64,000 nucleotides of DNA from Actinomadura spongiicola (GTDB lineage: Bacteria; Actinomycetota; Actinomycetes; Streptosporangiales; Streptosporangiaceae): NCBI RefSeq assembly GCF_003432485.1, contig NZ_QVNQ01000006.1, forward strand, positions 62,001 to 126,000, in the 5' to 3' direction. Positions 45,091-54,818 of this stretch are shown in pieces (the first letter of the stretch is position 1; every line of letters starts with the position of its first letter). The notes under the pieces are model-generated. The model saw nothing but the letters and a program-made list of their open reading frames with translations, ran no database searches and had not been told where the DNA came from. The position numbers and the translations under genes were made by a program.

Positions 45091-46330
45091 CGAGCGTCTC
45101 GGGACGCTCCACACAGTCGGCGACGAATCGGAGGAACCCTCCGGCGACGGCGCCGTCACAGACCCGGTGGTCGAAGGTGAACGACAACTGGGTCACCTTC
45201 CGCGACCGGACCTTGCCCTTGTGCGTCCAGGGCCGGTCGGCGATCCGGCCGACGCCGAGCATCGCGGCCTCCGGATGGTTGATGATCGGGGTGGAGCCGT
45301 CCACGCCGAACACGCCGTAGTTGTTGAGCGTGAACGTGCCGCCGGTGAGGTCGTCCGGTGACAGCCCGCCGTCGCGGGCCGCGGCGGTCAGCCGCTTCAG
45401 CTCGGCGGCGAGTTCCGCCAATGTCAGGCGGTGCGCGTCGCGGACGACCGGCACCATGAGACCCCGGTCGGTCTGCGCCGCGAACCCGAGATGGACCTGC
45501 GGCACCTGGACGATCTCGTGGCGTTCGACGTCCACGTGGGCGTTGAGCTCGGGGAAGCGGCGGAGGCCCGCCACGCAGATCCGGGCGAACAGGGCCAGCA
45601 TCCCGACGGCCGCGTCCGGGTCGGTGCGCTGGATGTTCCTCTTGAGTTTCAGCAGGCGGGTGGCGTCCGCGTCGACCCAGGTGGTCGCGTCCGGGATCTC
45701 GCGGCGGCTGCGGGCCACCCTGTCCGCCGTCGTCCGCCGCACCCCCTTGAGCGGGATGCGCACCACGTCCGCGCCGTCCCGTGGGGAGGCCGTGGCGGCC
45801 TCCTTCTCAATGGCCTTCTCGACGTCCTTGCGGAGGATGACGCCACCCGGGCCGCTCGGGGTGAGCGCGGCGAGGTCGACACCGTGATCCTTGGCCAGAC
45901 GGCGCACCACGGGGGAGATGACGCGCGGGGTCCCTACCCGTGGAGTCTCCGGGCGTGGGGGTGTCTGGGGACGGGCGGCGGCGCGTCGGGAGCGGCGGGT
46001 CGTGCTCGTTCCGTAGCCGACGAGGACGTTGCCGGAGCCGGCCCGTTCCTCTTCCCGGTACCGTTCGGCCGCCTCCGTCCCGGCGGTCTTCCGGGCGGTC
46101 ACCGCGATGAGGGGCGCGCCCACGTCCATGACCGTCCCCGCGTCGCCGTACAGCCGTGTCACGGTTCCGGCGATCGGGACGGGCACCTCCACGGCCGCCT
46201 TCGCGGTCTCCACCTCGACGACGGCCTGGTCGACGGTCACGACGTCCCCGACCGACACCTTCCATTCGACGATCTCCGCCTCGGTGAGCCCCTCACCCAG
46301 GTCCGGCAGCCGAAAGATCGTTTCGCTCAT
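45077..46330 (-). CDS. 2-oxoacid dehydrogenase E2 acyltransferase, 417 aa
   Basis: Order: lipoyl domain with lipoylated Lys44 (VETAKAAVEVP), linker, peripheral subunit-binding domain (residues ~136-172), and catalytic core ending FTFDHRVCDGAV with His388 and Asp392. It forms the core of a branched-chain 2-oxoacid or acetoin-type dehydrogenase with the two E1 genes upstream. No E3 gene is nearby. Confidence 0.95.
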   Translation of the reverse strand: MSETIFRLPDLGEGLTEAEIVEWKVSVGDVVTVDQAVVEVETAKAAVEVPVPIAGTVTRLYGDAGTVMDVGAPLIAVTARKTAGTEAAERYREEERAGSGNVLVGYGTSTTRRSRRAAARPQTPPRPETPRVGTPRVISPVVRRLAKDHGVDLAALTPSGPGGVILRKDVEKAIEKEAATASPRDGADVVRIPLKGVRRTTADRVARSRREIPDATTWVDADATRLLKLKRNIQRTDPDAAVGMLALFARICVAGLRRFPELNAHVDVERHEIVQVPQVHLGFAAQTDRGLMVPVVRDAHRLTLAELAAELKRLTAAARDGGLSPDDLTGGTFTLNNYGVFGVDGSTPIINHPEAAMLGVGRIADRPWTHKGKVRSRKVTQLSFTFDHRVCDGAVAGGFLRFVADCVERPETLVTHL

Positions 46331-47340
46331 GCGGCACCGTCCCGGACGTCGAGGTACCGGGTGTCGGGACGGTCGTCGCGCTGGAGCCGGTCGAGGGCGT
46401 CGAGGACGCGGTCGACGTCCGGCAGATGGTGGTGCTCCAGCATCGGCGGCGGGTACGGGACGTCGAAACCCGTCACGCGCAGCACCGGCGCCAGCAGGTT
46501 GTGGAAACAGCGTTCCTGGACGCGGGCGGCGATCTCCGCGCCGACCCCGGCGAAGCCCGCGGACTCGGCGACGACGACGCAGCGTCCGGTGCGGCGCACG
46601 GACTCGGCGACGGTCGCGTCGTCGAACGGGACGATCGTCCGCAGGTCGATGACCTCCAGGTCCCAGCCCTCGGCCGTGGCGGCGTCGGCGGCCTCCAGCG
46701 CGACCGGCACGCCCGGCCCGTACGCGACGACCGTCGCGTCGGTGCCGGGGCGGCGTACGGCGGCGCGGCCGAACGGTTCCGTGCGTTCCAACCGCTCGAT
46801 GTCCGCCTTCGACCAGTACAGCTTCTTCGGTTCCATGAACACGACCGGGTCGGGGTCGTCGATCGCCTCCAGCAGGAGCGAGTACGCGTCCTCGACCGTC
46901 GCTGGAGTGACGACTTTCAGGCCGGGCGTGTGGGCGTAGTAGGCCTCGCTGGAATCGCTGTGATGCTCGACGCCGCCGATCCCGCCCGCGTAGGGGATGC
47001 GGATGACGAGGGGCAGTTCGATCCGTCCGCGCGTGCGGTTGCGCATCTTCGCCACATGCGAGGCGATCTGCTCGAAGGCCGGGTAGGCGAACGCGTCGAA
47101 CTGCATCTCCACGACGGGCCGGTAACCGCCCATCGCCATTCCCACGGCGAACCCCACGATGCCGGATTCGGCGAGCGGGGTGTCGAAGCAGCGGTCGTCC
47201 CCGAATTTCGCGGCGAGCCCGTCCGTGACGCGGAACACGCCACCGAGCGCGCCGACGTCCTCGCCGAACACCAGGACGCGTTCGTCGCCGTCCATGGCGT
47301 CCTGGAGTGCCGTGTTGAGGGCCTGCGCCATTGTGGTCAT
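46327..47340 (-). CDS. 2-oxoacid dehydrogenase E1 beta subunit, 337 aa
   Basis: Transketolase-like pyrimidine and C-terminal domains: VLVFGEDVGALGGVFRVTDGL, FDTPLAESGIVGFAVGMAMGG, and EMQFDAFAYPAFEQI. ATGA overlap with E2. Gene order E1alpha-E1beta-E2 matches actinobacterial bkd clusters supplying branched acyl-CoA primers. Confidence 0.95.
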   Translation of the reverse strand: MTTMAQALNTALQDAMDGDERVLVFGEDVGALGGVFRVTDGLAAKFGDDRCFDTPLAESGIVGFAVGMAMGGYRPVVEMQFDAFAYPAFEQIASHVAKMRNRTRGRIELPLVIRIPYAGGIGGVEHHSDSSEAYYAHTPGLKVVTPATVEDAYSLLLEAIDDPDPVVFMEPKKLYWSKADIERLERTEPFGRAAVRRPGTDATVVAYGPGVPVALEAADAATAEGWDLEVIDLRTIVPFDDATVAESVRRTGRCVVVAESAGFAGVGAEIAARVQERCFHNLLAPVLRVTGFDVPYPPPMLEHHHLPDVDRVLDALDRLQRDDRPDTRYLDVRDGAA

Positions 47341-48443
47341 GACAGCGCCTCCGGGGTGGACGTGGTCTCGAGTTCCGCGCGGAGCAGCGCCCGCTGCTCG
47401 TCGAGTTGCGGTGTCGGTGTGCCGTAGACGTGGTCGAACAGCCCCAGCGGGACGAGTTCGGGATCGGCGTTCATGCGGGTTCTGAGGCTCTCGGCGAACT
47501 CCTCGGCCTCGGCGGAGAACGCGGCGACGTCGGTGTCGGTGAGGTGGCCGCGACGCCGCAGATAGGCCTCCAACCGCGCGATCGGGTCGCGCCGCCGCCA
47601 TTCCTCGGCCTCCGCCTCCGTGCGGTAACGGGACGGGTCGTCGGCGTTCGTGTGCGGTTCCAGCCGATAGGTCTGCGCCTCGACGAGGAACGGCCCGTTC
47701 CCCTCCCGGGCGTGCTCGACGGCCGCCGTCAGAACGGCCAGGACGGCGACCGGGTCGTTGCCGTCCACCCGCTCGGAACGGACCCCGTATCCGATTCCCT
47801 TGTGGGCCAGTGAGGGCGCGGCGGTCTGGCGTTCCAGCGGCACCGAAATGGCGTACCGGTTGTTCTGGACGAGAACGACCACCGGCGCCTTGAACACGGC
47901 GGCGAAATTGAGCGCCTCGTGGAAGTCGCCCTCGCTGGTGCCGCCGTCGCCGACGCACACCAACGCGACCCGTCCGGTCCCCTTGCGGCGCTCCGCGTAC
48001 GCGAGGCCCGCAGCGTGCAGGGCCTGGGTCGCGAGCGGTGTGCACTGCGGCGCCGTGTGATGGCGCCGGGGATCGTATCCGCAGTGTGAGTCGCCCCTGA
48101 GGAGGGAGAGCACCTCGACCGGGTCGATGCCGCGCGTGACCAGCGCGACCGACTCCCGGTAGGTGGGGAAGAACCAGTCGTTCTCGTCGAGGACGAGTGC
48201 AGAGCCGACCTGGCAGGCCTCCTGCCCGCGGCTGGACGGGTAGACGGCCAGGCGACCCTGTTTGGTCAGCGCGGTCGCCTGCGCGTCGAACCGCCGTCCG
48301 ACCACCATCGCCCGGTAGGCCCGGCGCAGGAGTTCAGGGTCTGGCGTCGGATAGTTCGTCCGTCCGCGCGCCGCCGCACCGCTGTCGGTCAGGAACCGCA
48401 CGGGCTCCGCCGAGGGGAGCAGCGTCTCCGTCCGACCGGCCAT
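47337..48443 (-). CDS. 2-oxoacid dehydrogenase E1 alpha subunit, 368 aa
   Basis: Thiamine diphosphate subunit: GDGGTSEGDFHEALNFAAVF through VQNN forms the cofactor site. ATG 48443 is preferred to GTG 48452 because GGAGG sits eight bases before it. First gene of the operon and divergent from the Lrp regulator. Confidence 0.95.
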   Translation of the reverse strand: MAGRTETLLPSAEPVRFLTDSGAAARGRTNYPTPDPELLRRAYRAMVVGRRFDAQATALTKQGRLAVYPSSRGQEACQVGSALVLDENDWFFPTYRESVALVTRGIDPVEVLSLLRGDSHCGYDPRRHHTAPQCTPLATQALHAAGLAYAERRKGTGRVALVCVGDGGTSEGDFHEALNFAAVFKAPVVVLVQNNRYAISVPLERQTAAPSLAHKGIGYGVRSERVDGNDPVAVLAVLTAAVEHAREGNGPFLVEAQTYRLEPHTNADDPSRYRTEAEAEEWRRRDPIARLEAYLRRRGHLTDTDVAAFSAEAEEFAESLRTRMNADPELVPLGLFDHVYGTPTPQLDEQRALLRAELETTSTPEALS

Positions 48444-48551
48444 CGACCCCACCTCCGAACTCCATCGATGCTAGAAATATGAACCGGACGGAACATAAGT
48501 CTCAAGACGCCGCCGCAATTTGGGACACTTGGCCGAACTCAGGGAGGGCGG

Positions 48552-49073
48552 ATGGACCAATCGTCTTCCGGGGGACCGTTGCCGCCCGGTCCCGCCGGAC
48601 GAACGCCGCCGCCGCTCGACGACATCGACCGCGCGATCCTCCGCGAACTCGCCGCCGACGGCCGCCTGTCCATGCGGGCGCTCGCCGAACGGGTCAACGT
48701 GTCGCGCTCCAACGCCTACACGCGTGTCGAGCGGCTGATCGCCGACGACGTCATCACCGGTTTCGCCGCCCGCGTGAACCCGGCCCGGGTGGGGCTCGGC
48801 ACCGCCGCCTACGTTCTGATCAACATCGAGCAGAACTCGTGGCGCAACGTGTCGGCCCAGCTCCGGAAGATCCCCGGCATCGAGCACATGGCGTTCGTCG
48901 GCGGCGATGTCGATCTGATCATGCTGCTGCGCACGCCCGACAACGCCTCGCTCCGCGACATCGTCCTGTCCCGCATCCACACGGTGGAGGGCGTCCGCTC
49001 CACCCGCACCTGGCTGATCTTCGACGAGACCCCGCCGGTCCCCGACGACGACGGCCCCGCCGCGACCCCGTAG
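48552..49073 (+). CDS. Lrp/AsnC-family regulator (BkdR-like), 173 aa
   Basis: N-terminal HTH (LDDIDRAILRELAADGRLSMRALAERVNVSRSNAYTRVERL, residues ~22-62), then a RAM/AsnC effector domain with GGDVDLIMLLRTPD. About 20 Pro/Gly-rich residues precede the HTH. Divergent from the E1-E2 operon across ~110 bp, so probably its regulator sensing branched-chain amino or oxo acids. Confidence 0.92.
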   Translation: MDQSSSGGPLPPGPAGRTPPPLDDIDRAILRELAADGRLSMRALAERVNVSRSNAYTRVERLIADDVITGFAARVNPARVGLGTAAYVLINIEQNSWRNVSAQLRKIPGIEHMAFVGGDVDLIMLLRTPDNASLRDIVLSRIHTVEGVRSTRTWLIFDETPPVPDDDGPAATP

Positions 49074-49191
49074 ACGACGGCACGCCGTCCGCGGCGACGT
49101 ATCGATCGAGGTTGCCGCCCGATTGACCAAAATCTGGCCGAAATCTGGCGTTGACCGATGAGTTCTCGCCGCGGCGCGGGTCTACCCCGGC

Positions 49192-50703
49192 ATGAAGAGC
49201 TCACCCGAACCCGCCGCCCCCAAGCAGCGCGCCCGCCATGGCGCCCCGTCCGGCCCAACCTCCCAGACCCGCAAGACCCCCGCCGTGGTCCGGCTGCTGG
49301 TGCTCGCGACGTTCGTGGTCATCCTCAACGAGACCATCATGATCAACGCGATTCCGCGGTTGATGACGGACCTGGAGATCACCGAGCAGGCCGCGCAGTG
49401 GCTGTCGACGGCGTTCATGCTCGCCATGGCCGCCGTGATTCCGGTGACCGGTTGGTTCCTGCAGCGGGTCACCACGCGCCGCGCCTACGCCATCGCGATG
49501 GGCGTGTTCCTCGGCGGCACCACCCTCGCCACGGTCGCGCCGGTCTTCGAAGTGCTGCTGGCCGCGCGGATCGTCCAGGCGGCCGGCACCGCGGTGATGA
49601 TGCCACTGCTGATGACGACCCTGATGACCGTCGTCCCGGAGGAGGACCGTGGCCGGGTGATGGGCAACGTCACCATGGCGATCTCCGTCGCCCCGGCGAT
49701 GGGCCCGGCGATCTCCGGGGTGATCCTGCAACTCGGCTCGTGGCGGCTGCTGTTCGCGGCGGTCCTGCCGATCGCGGGGCTGATCACCTGGCGCGGCATG
49801 GCGAAGCTGGAGAACGTCGGCGAGCCGCGGCTCAGCACCATCGACTGGTTCAGCGTCGGCGCCGCGGCCTTCGGGTTCGGTTCCCTGGTGTACGGGCTGA
49901 GCCGCTTCGGTGAGGGCGGCGCTACCGCTCCCACGCTGATCGTCCTGGTCGGTCTGGCCACCATCGCGATCTTCGTCGTCCGTCAGCTCCGGCTCCAGCG
50001 CCGCGGCACGCCCTTGCTCGACCTGCGCATCCTCCGTCACCCGACCTACACGCTGTCGCTGGTGCTGATGTCGCTGGGCTTCATGGCGATGATGGGCTCG
50101 ATGATCCTCCTGCCGCTCTACCTGCAGAACCTCCGCGATCTCACCCCGCTGGAGACCGGCCTGCTGGTGATGCCCGGCGGGCTCGCGATGGGCCTGATCG
50201 GACCGTCCATCGGACGGCTCTTCGACCGCTTCGGCGCCCGCAAGCTGATCATCCCCGGCTCCGTGGCCATCGTGCTCGCCCTGGCAGGCCTCACCCGGAT
50301 CTCCTCGGCGATGCCGTACTGGCAGATCCTCGGCCTGCACGCCGTGCTGATGGTCGCGCTGGCCGCGACGTTCACCCCGGTGTTCACGCTCGGCATGGGC
50401 GCGCTGCCCGCCGACCTGTACTCCCATGGCAGCTCGATGCTGGGCACCCTCCAGCAGGTCGCCTCGGCCCTCGGCACCGCCCTGGTCGTGACCCTGATGG
50501 CGGGACGCGCGGAGAGCCGGATCGCGGACGGCGCCGCGGCGGCCGTCGCCCAACTCGACGGGATGCGGCTGGCGTTCGTCGTCATCACCGCGCTGTCCGT
50601 CGTGACGATCGGCATCGCGTTCCTGCTGCCGAAGCGTCCGAAGCCCGCCGAAACGCCGGACGCCGCCACCGCGGACGACCCGGAGCTCGAACCGGTCTGC
50701 TGA
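49192..50703 (+). CDS. MFS drug exporter (DHA2/EmrB-QacA type), 503 aa
   Basis: About 14 helices. Motif A-like GWFLQRVTTRRAYAIAMG and the antiporter motif C region AISVAPAMGPAISGVIL. Proton-driven efflux of an unknown compound. Upstream ~45 basic, Pro-rich residues are cytosolic. A long perfect hairpin follows 17 bp after the stop. Confidence 0.93.
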   Translation: MKSSPEPAAPKQRARHGAPSGPTSQTRKTPAVVRLLVLATFVVILNETIMINAIPRLMTDLEITEQAAQWLSTAFMLAMAAVIPVTGWFLQRVTTRRAYAIAMGVFLGGTTLATVAPVFEVLLAARIVQAAGTAVMMPLLMTTLMTVVPEEDRGRVMGNVTMAISVAPAMGPAISGVILQLGSWRLLFAAVLPIAGLITWRGMAKLENVGEPRLSTIDWFSVGAAAFGFGSLVYGLSRFGEGGATAPTLIVLVGLATIAIFVVRQLRLQRRGTPLLDLRILRHPTYTLSLVLMSLGFMAMMGSMILLPLYLQNLRDLTPLETGLLVMPGGLAMGLIGPSIGRLFDRFGARKLIIPGSVAIVLALAGLTRISSAMPYWQILGLHAVLMVALAATFTPVFTLGMGALPADLYSHGSSMLGTLQQVASALGTALVVTLMAGRAESRIADGAAAAVAQLDGMRLAFVVITALSVVTIGIAFLLPKRPKPAETPDAATADDPELEPVC

Positions 50704-50720
50704 CCGTCCCCCGGGCGCCG

Positions 50721-50760
50721 ACGGCCACGGTCCCGATCACCTGATCGGGACCGTGGCCGT
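50721..50760. terminator. Perfect 19-bp-stem hairpin after the MFS gene
   Basis: The left arm 50721-50739 is exactly complementary to 50742-50760 with a two-base loop. It begins ACGGCCACGG and ends CCGTGGCCGT. Very strong structure; likely a terminator, and the symmetry would serve either strand. Confidence 0.75.
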
Positions 50761-50912
50761 CTCATCGGCATCGAACGGGCGAACGACACTCCAGGAGTGT
50801 GAAATTCGAACGTCCGTGCCCCCGCATATGCCTCATCGAAACCGGCGATTGCGCGATTCCGGTTTTACCGACAGCACAATCCTGACCGGTCGCACCTGCC
50901 GCGACAATCCTT

Positions 50913-51974
50913 TCAACGCTCGCTAAAAGGATGCTCGACCGTCGTCAGGGGTGTGCTGGAAGGCCCGATGCCGCCATCGGCGAGAAGCGCGTCACCGGTC
51001 GTTGTCGTCGTGTGCAGGACGGCCTTTCCGACCCGTCGCGTGACGATGAGGCCCGCGTCTCGAAGCACGGCGGCCTGCTGGCTGGCCACCGAGATCGAGA
51101 CACCGGCCCGGCGGGCCAGCCCACCGGTCGTGACCGGCCCGGCGGCCACCGCGCGCAACACCGCCGCCCTGGTCCGGCCCAGCAGTGTGGCGAGCGCGTC
51201 CCCGTCCGCGGCCCGATCGGTCAGCGACGCGGGAGAGGTGCCGGGCACGTCGGCGACGGGAACGAACAGCCACAACTCCGGAGCCTCGCCTTCTCCCTCG
51301 GGATAGTCGAGCATCGGAGCGGGCAGCGGGCGGCAGAACATCGAAGGGATCACGACCATCCCGCGGCCGCCCAGACGGAACTCACGCGCGTGCGGGCTCG
51401 GCATCTCCAGAACCGGAGGACGCCACCGCACGCTGGGGTGCAGACTCGCCAGCAGACGCTCGACGCCGAAGTCCGCCAGCGCCCTGCCGTGCCTGCCGCG
51501 TTCGGTGTTCAGGCACGCCCGGATCTGCGGCCAGTACGGCGCCACCGTCGCCCGGTGGGCTCCGCGGACGGCCGTTCCGAGCAGGTCGATCCATTCCCGG
51601 TCGGCCGCGGCGACGTGGCGCGTCCAGCCGGGCAGCGGCGTCACCGCGGCTGCATGGGCGACCTCGGCGGACAGGCGCTCCACCGTACGGCCGCGCAACG
51701 TCTCCACCGCACCGTCGACGGATCCGGTGAGCCCGCACAGGGTGAACAGGTCGAACGCCAATTTTCCAGGTGGCAGCAACGGCGCGAGCAGGGAAACCTC
51801 CTGGCTCCCCGAAATTCGGGCCCGGACGTCGACACGCCACTGACGGAACATTCCACGCTCGCCGCGCTGTTGCAGAAATCGGAGCGCGAACAGCGCCTCC
51901 GTCACCGGATCCGCCGTCGCCACCCGGACTCGCGCGAGATCTTCAAAGGTAAAATGGAAACGTACCGTCGCCAC
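50913..51974 (-). CDS. Winged-helix ArsR-like regulator (DUF5937-type), about 353 aa
   Basis: N-terminal ~250 residues (FHFTFEDLARVRVA...) form the long domain found in ArsR-like actinobacterial regulators. A C-terminal winged helix follows: RAVAAGPVTTGGLARRAGVSISVASQQAAVLRDAGLIV (residues ~290-328). Start GTG 51974 chosen by family-like N-terminus; GTG 51983 and TTG 52007 are alternatives. It may control the MFS gene, with which it converges. Confidence 0.75.
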   Translation of the reverse strand: MATVRFHFTFEDLARVRVATADPVTEALFALRFLQQRGERGMFRQWRVDVRARISGSQEVSLLAPLLPPGKLAFDLFTLCGLTGSVDGAVETLRGRTVERLSAEVAHAAAVTPLPGWTRHVAAADREWIDLLGTAVRGAHRATVAPYWPQIRACLNTERGRHGRALADFGVERLLASLHPSVRWRPPVLEMPSPHAREFRLGGRGMVVIPSMFCRPLPAPMLDYPEGEGEAPELWLFVPVADVPGTSPASLTDRAADGDALATLLGRTRAAVLRAVAAGPVTTGGLARRAGVSISVASQQAAVLRDAGLIVTRRVGKAVLHTTTTTGDALLADGGIGPSSTPLTTVEHPFSER

Positions 51975-52041
51975 GCTTCTCACCCCGGCCGTCGTGCCAG
52001 CGACCAATACGCTACAACACTTCGATCGGCCGCCCTGAAGA

Positions 52042-52704
52042 TCAGCCGGATCGGCCCGACGGGGTCAGTTCGTGGCTGACCAGGTAATGGACGACGGGCA
52101 TGACCACGATCGACGTCGCCACCACGGCCGCCAGGACGCTGCTTCGCAGCCACAGCGGTTCCAGCAGGGCCGCGGCCCCTCCGATTCCGGCGGCGACCAG
52201 ATAAAGGACGAACGCCACCGCGATCGCGGCCAGAACGCAGCCGTGCCGCCGCAGAGTGGGATCGAGGTCCTTGTAAAGGCCCTGGGCCCCGTCGATCTCG
52301 ATCCGGTTCTTCGCCAGTTCTCCCATGCGGTCGGCGGCCATCCACCGGGCCACGCCGAGGCCCGTCGTCGCCAACCCCGCTCCGGCCCCGACCGCGGCGA
52401 CCAGACGGGACCACCGTCTCTCGCGACCGAGCCACCGCGCGGCCAGCGCACCGGCGATCACGGCGCACACCTGGCCCACCTCGCTACCGGAGGTGTAGGC
52501 GAGGACGGCCGCGCCGCGCCATGCCGCCAGCCGCTGCCGGTCGTCCTGCGGGTCGGTAACGAAATCGAGCCCGAGATCGACACTGAATTCGAACAGGAGG
52601 ACGGCCGAGAATCCGGTGACCAGAAGCAGGCACCCGTACGCGACTCCCAATGCGACATTGCTTCGCACGGCGGGTGACGACTGAACCGGCTTCAGGCTGG
52701 TCAT
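52042..52704 (-). CDS. Membrane protein of unknown function, 220 aa
   Basis: Four predicted helices (near residues 18-38, 78-95, 100-118, 157-178) plus a hydrophobic segment near 190-210. No recognised family. It lies 67 bp upstream of the winged-helix regulator on the same strand. Confidence 0.7.
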   Translation of the reverse strand: MTSLKPVQSSPAVRSNVALGVAYGCLLLVTGFSAVLLFEFSVDLGLDFVTDPQDDRQRLAAWRGAAVLAYTSGSEVGQVCAVIAGALAARWLGRERRWSRLVAAVGAGAGLATTGLGVARWMAADRMGELAKNRIEIDGAQGLYKDLDPTLRRHGCVLAAIAVAFVLYLVAAGIGGAAALLEPLWLRSSVLAAVVATSIVVMPVVHYLVSHELTPSGRSG

Positions 52705-52804
52705 CCACGCAGCCTACTCGCCGACGAAGCATTTGCGATCTTCATGGCGAGAACAGTGACCGGCGGGAGACCACGCCTTTTCGCAGCGTGGTCTCCGTCC
52801 GGTT

Positions 52805-53578
52805 TCACCGGCGCGTGGCGGCGGTCATGAACAGTGGAAGGGCGAAGAACAGCCGTCCGTTCTGGGCGCGGTCACGTTGTTCGTCGATCCAGGTTTCGGC
52901 CTCCGCGTCACTGATCGCTCCGGCCGCGTGCGCCTTTCCGGCGAGGTCGACCAGTACGGGCAGCATCGTCTCGTCGGTGAAGACCGCCGTGTGGACCTCG
53001 ACGGTGATGTCGGTGAAGCCCGCGTCCAGCAGAAGGTTGCGGGAGCGGCGGACGACGCGAGGACTCACGACCTGGTCGGCACGGGCGTGCACGATGGTGC
53101 GCGTGAGCGCCGCGTCGTCGGCGTCGATGACGAAGGTGTCCCAGTCCTGCCCGACCAGCACGATGCGTCCGCCGGGGGCGAGCACGCGTCGCGCCTCTTC
53201 GACCGCGCGGGCGGGGTCGTCCAGGACGTGGAACACCTTGTCGGCCCGGTAACCGTAGAGCTCTCCGTCGTCGAAGGGCAGCTCGTAGGCACCGGCGACA
53301 CGGAAGTCCATGGTGGGCCAGCGCTTCCAGGCCACTCCGATCATCCGTTCGTTGGGGTCGACGCCGACCGCCCGCGCGCCCCGTGCCGCCATTTCCGTGA
53401 CCGCGCGTCCGGCCCCGCAACCGACATCGACCACGGCCGCTCCGGGGGTGATCGCGAGCGCCTCGTAGGAACGTTCGCGCAGTTCGCTCGCCTGCGGCAG
53501 GGTGTCCGCGAGGTCGAGCAGGGCGATGAGCGCGTCGGTGGCGTCGACGGGACGGTCGGTCGTCTGGTTCGTGTCCAT
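52805..53578 (-). CDS. SAM-dependent methyltransferase, 257 aa
   Basis: Class I methyltransferase with motif I AAVVDVGCGAGRAV and VFHVLDDPARAVEEARRVLAPGGRIVLVG. Resembles UbiE/menaquinone-like small-molecule methyltransferases; substrate unknown. A 22-bp perfect palindrome lies 14 bp upstream in a MerR-type promoter arrangement, and the predicted transcript start nearly coincides with the ATG. Confidence 0.88.
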   Translation of the reverse strand: MDTNQTTDRPVDATDALIALLDLADTLPQASELRERSYEALAITPGAAVVDVGCGAGRAVTEMAARGARAVGVDPNERMIGVAWKRWPTMDFRVAGAYELPFDDGELYGYRADKVFHVLDDPARAVEEARRVLAPGGRIVLVGQDWDTFVIDADDAALTRTIVHARADQVVSPRVVRRSRNLLLDAGFTDITVEVHTAVFTDETMLPVLVDLAGKAHAAGAISDAEAETWIDEQRDRAQNGRLFFALPLFMTAATRR

Positions 53579-53585
53579 GCCCCCG

Positions 53586-53616
53586 ATCGTGCGACTTCAA
53601 GTCGACTTGAAGTCAA
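53586..53616 (-). promoter_or_regulatory. MerR-type promoter and 22-bp palindrome before the methyltransferase
   Basis: On the minus strand TTGACT (53611-53616) and CACGAT (53586-53591) are 19 bp apart, the long spacer typical of MerR/SoxR-activated promoters. The palindrome 53593-53614 (arm GACTTCAAGTC) fills the spacer. Seven bases separate the -10 from the ATG, implying a leaderless mRNA. Confidence 0.7.
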
Positions 53617-54818
53617 GGGAGCCGCGTCCGGGCGTCCTTGACGAACACGATCCCGTCCTCGTGCGCCACGCGGGCCGGATCCAGCGGGAAGTAGCCGAAC
53701 CAGGGGGACACGCGGGGAGCGGGCGTCGCGTCGCCGAAGACCTCCATCAGCCGGCGGGGGTCGACGACGTATCGATCCTCGGGGAGCGCGTAGAGGTGCC
53801 CCTCGATGGTGTCAGGCGGCGGAGCCCCCACCCCTCGGTGCCAGATCGTGCCCAGGGCCGTCGCCACGAAGGCGTACTCCTCACCGAGCCGGGCGCTGAC
53901 GATCGCCCCGGCGCACCACCATTCATGCGGCTGACCGCTCATCTGCATCGAGCTCCGGTGCCGCTGGAGATGGAGGTTGTGGGCGCTCACCAAGGTCGGG
54001 CCCCGGTCGGCGAGGGCGAGCAGGTTGGCGGCCATCATCGAGTCCCGCCCCGCCAGCAGCTTCGCCATGCGGGTCGGCGACGTGTCCGCCATCCAGTGGT
54101 GGTAGCGCAGCAACCCGGTGGCGGTCCGTCCGTACATGCGCGCACGATCCCAGTCGTCCGGTGAGGACGTCGCGACGAGGAGCGGTGTCTGCGCGTCAAG
54201 CAGGGCGACCAGGTCATCGACGAGCAGCCGCAGCCGCTGGGCCTCGGCCGTCCGCCCCACGGACTGGGACGGCTCCATCATCGCGGCCGGATTCGTCCAT
54301 TGGTCGTCGGCGCCGAGTAGCTCGTCGAGTGTTTGCGCTGTACAGGGCAGCAGGCCGCCGTCGACCCGTTCGGCGAGATACGCGTGAAGCGCCGTGACGG
54401 CCTGTCGTGGGCTCGCGGCGCCGGTGATCTCCAGCGGGCCGTCGAACCCGGCGAACCGCAGCCGCTCGGACGCGGGACGCTCCGCGTTGTACGCGCGCAT
54501 CCAGCGCACCAGTTCGCGATTGCCCGGGAAGGCGCCCCACTCGTGGCTGAACCCGCGCGTCATGACGTCGTCGAGGTCACCGGCGCCCGAGCTGACGTGG
54601 TCGTCGACGACCAGGCCCATCATGCAGTCGCTCTCGATCGTGATCGTCCGGTAGCCCTCCCGCTCGACGAGTCGCCGGAAGAGGTCGTTGCGCGCTTCGA
54701 GCAGATCCTCCTCGCCGTGCGTGGGTTCCCCGAGCGCGAGCAGCCTAGGCCGAGCCGAAAGCAGCCCCATGACGGCAGCGGCGTCGACGACATGGACGGC
54801 GTTCTCAATGGCAGTCAT
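53613..54818 (-). CDS. Erythromycin esterase-family protein, 401 aa
   Basis: EreA-like hydrolase: LLALGEPTHGEEDLLEARNDLF near residues 26-47 holds the general-base His region, ESDCMMGLVVDDHV follows, and SAHNLHLQR holds a later His. Family members include macrolide esterases and succinoglycan-related proteins, so macrolide resistance is not assured. A near-perfect 26-bp palindrome overlaps its start codon. Confidence 0.87.
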   Translation of the reverse strand: MTAIENAVHVVDAAAVMGLLSARPRLLALGEPTHGEEDLLEARNDLFRRLVEREGYRTITIESDCMMGLVVDDHVSSGAGDLDDVMTRGFSHEWGAFPGNRELVRWMRAYNAERPASERLRFAGFDGPLEITGAASPRQAVTALHAYLAERVDGGLLPCTAQTLDELLGADDQWTNPAAMMEPSQSVGRTAEAQRLRLLVDDLVALLDAQTPLLVATSSPDDWDRARMYGRTATGLLRYHHWMADTSPTRMAKLLAGRDSMMAANLLALADRGPTLVSAHNLHLQRHRSSMQMSGQPHEWWCAGAIVSARLGEEYAFVATALGTIWHRGVGAPPPDTIEGHLYALPEDRYVVDPRRLMEVFGDATPAPRVSPWFGYFPLDPARVAHEDGIVFVKDARTRLP

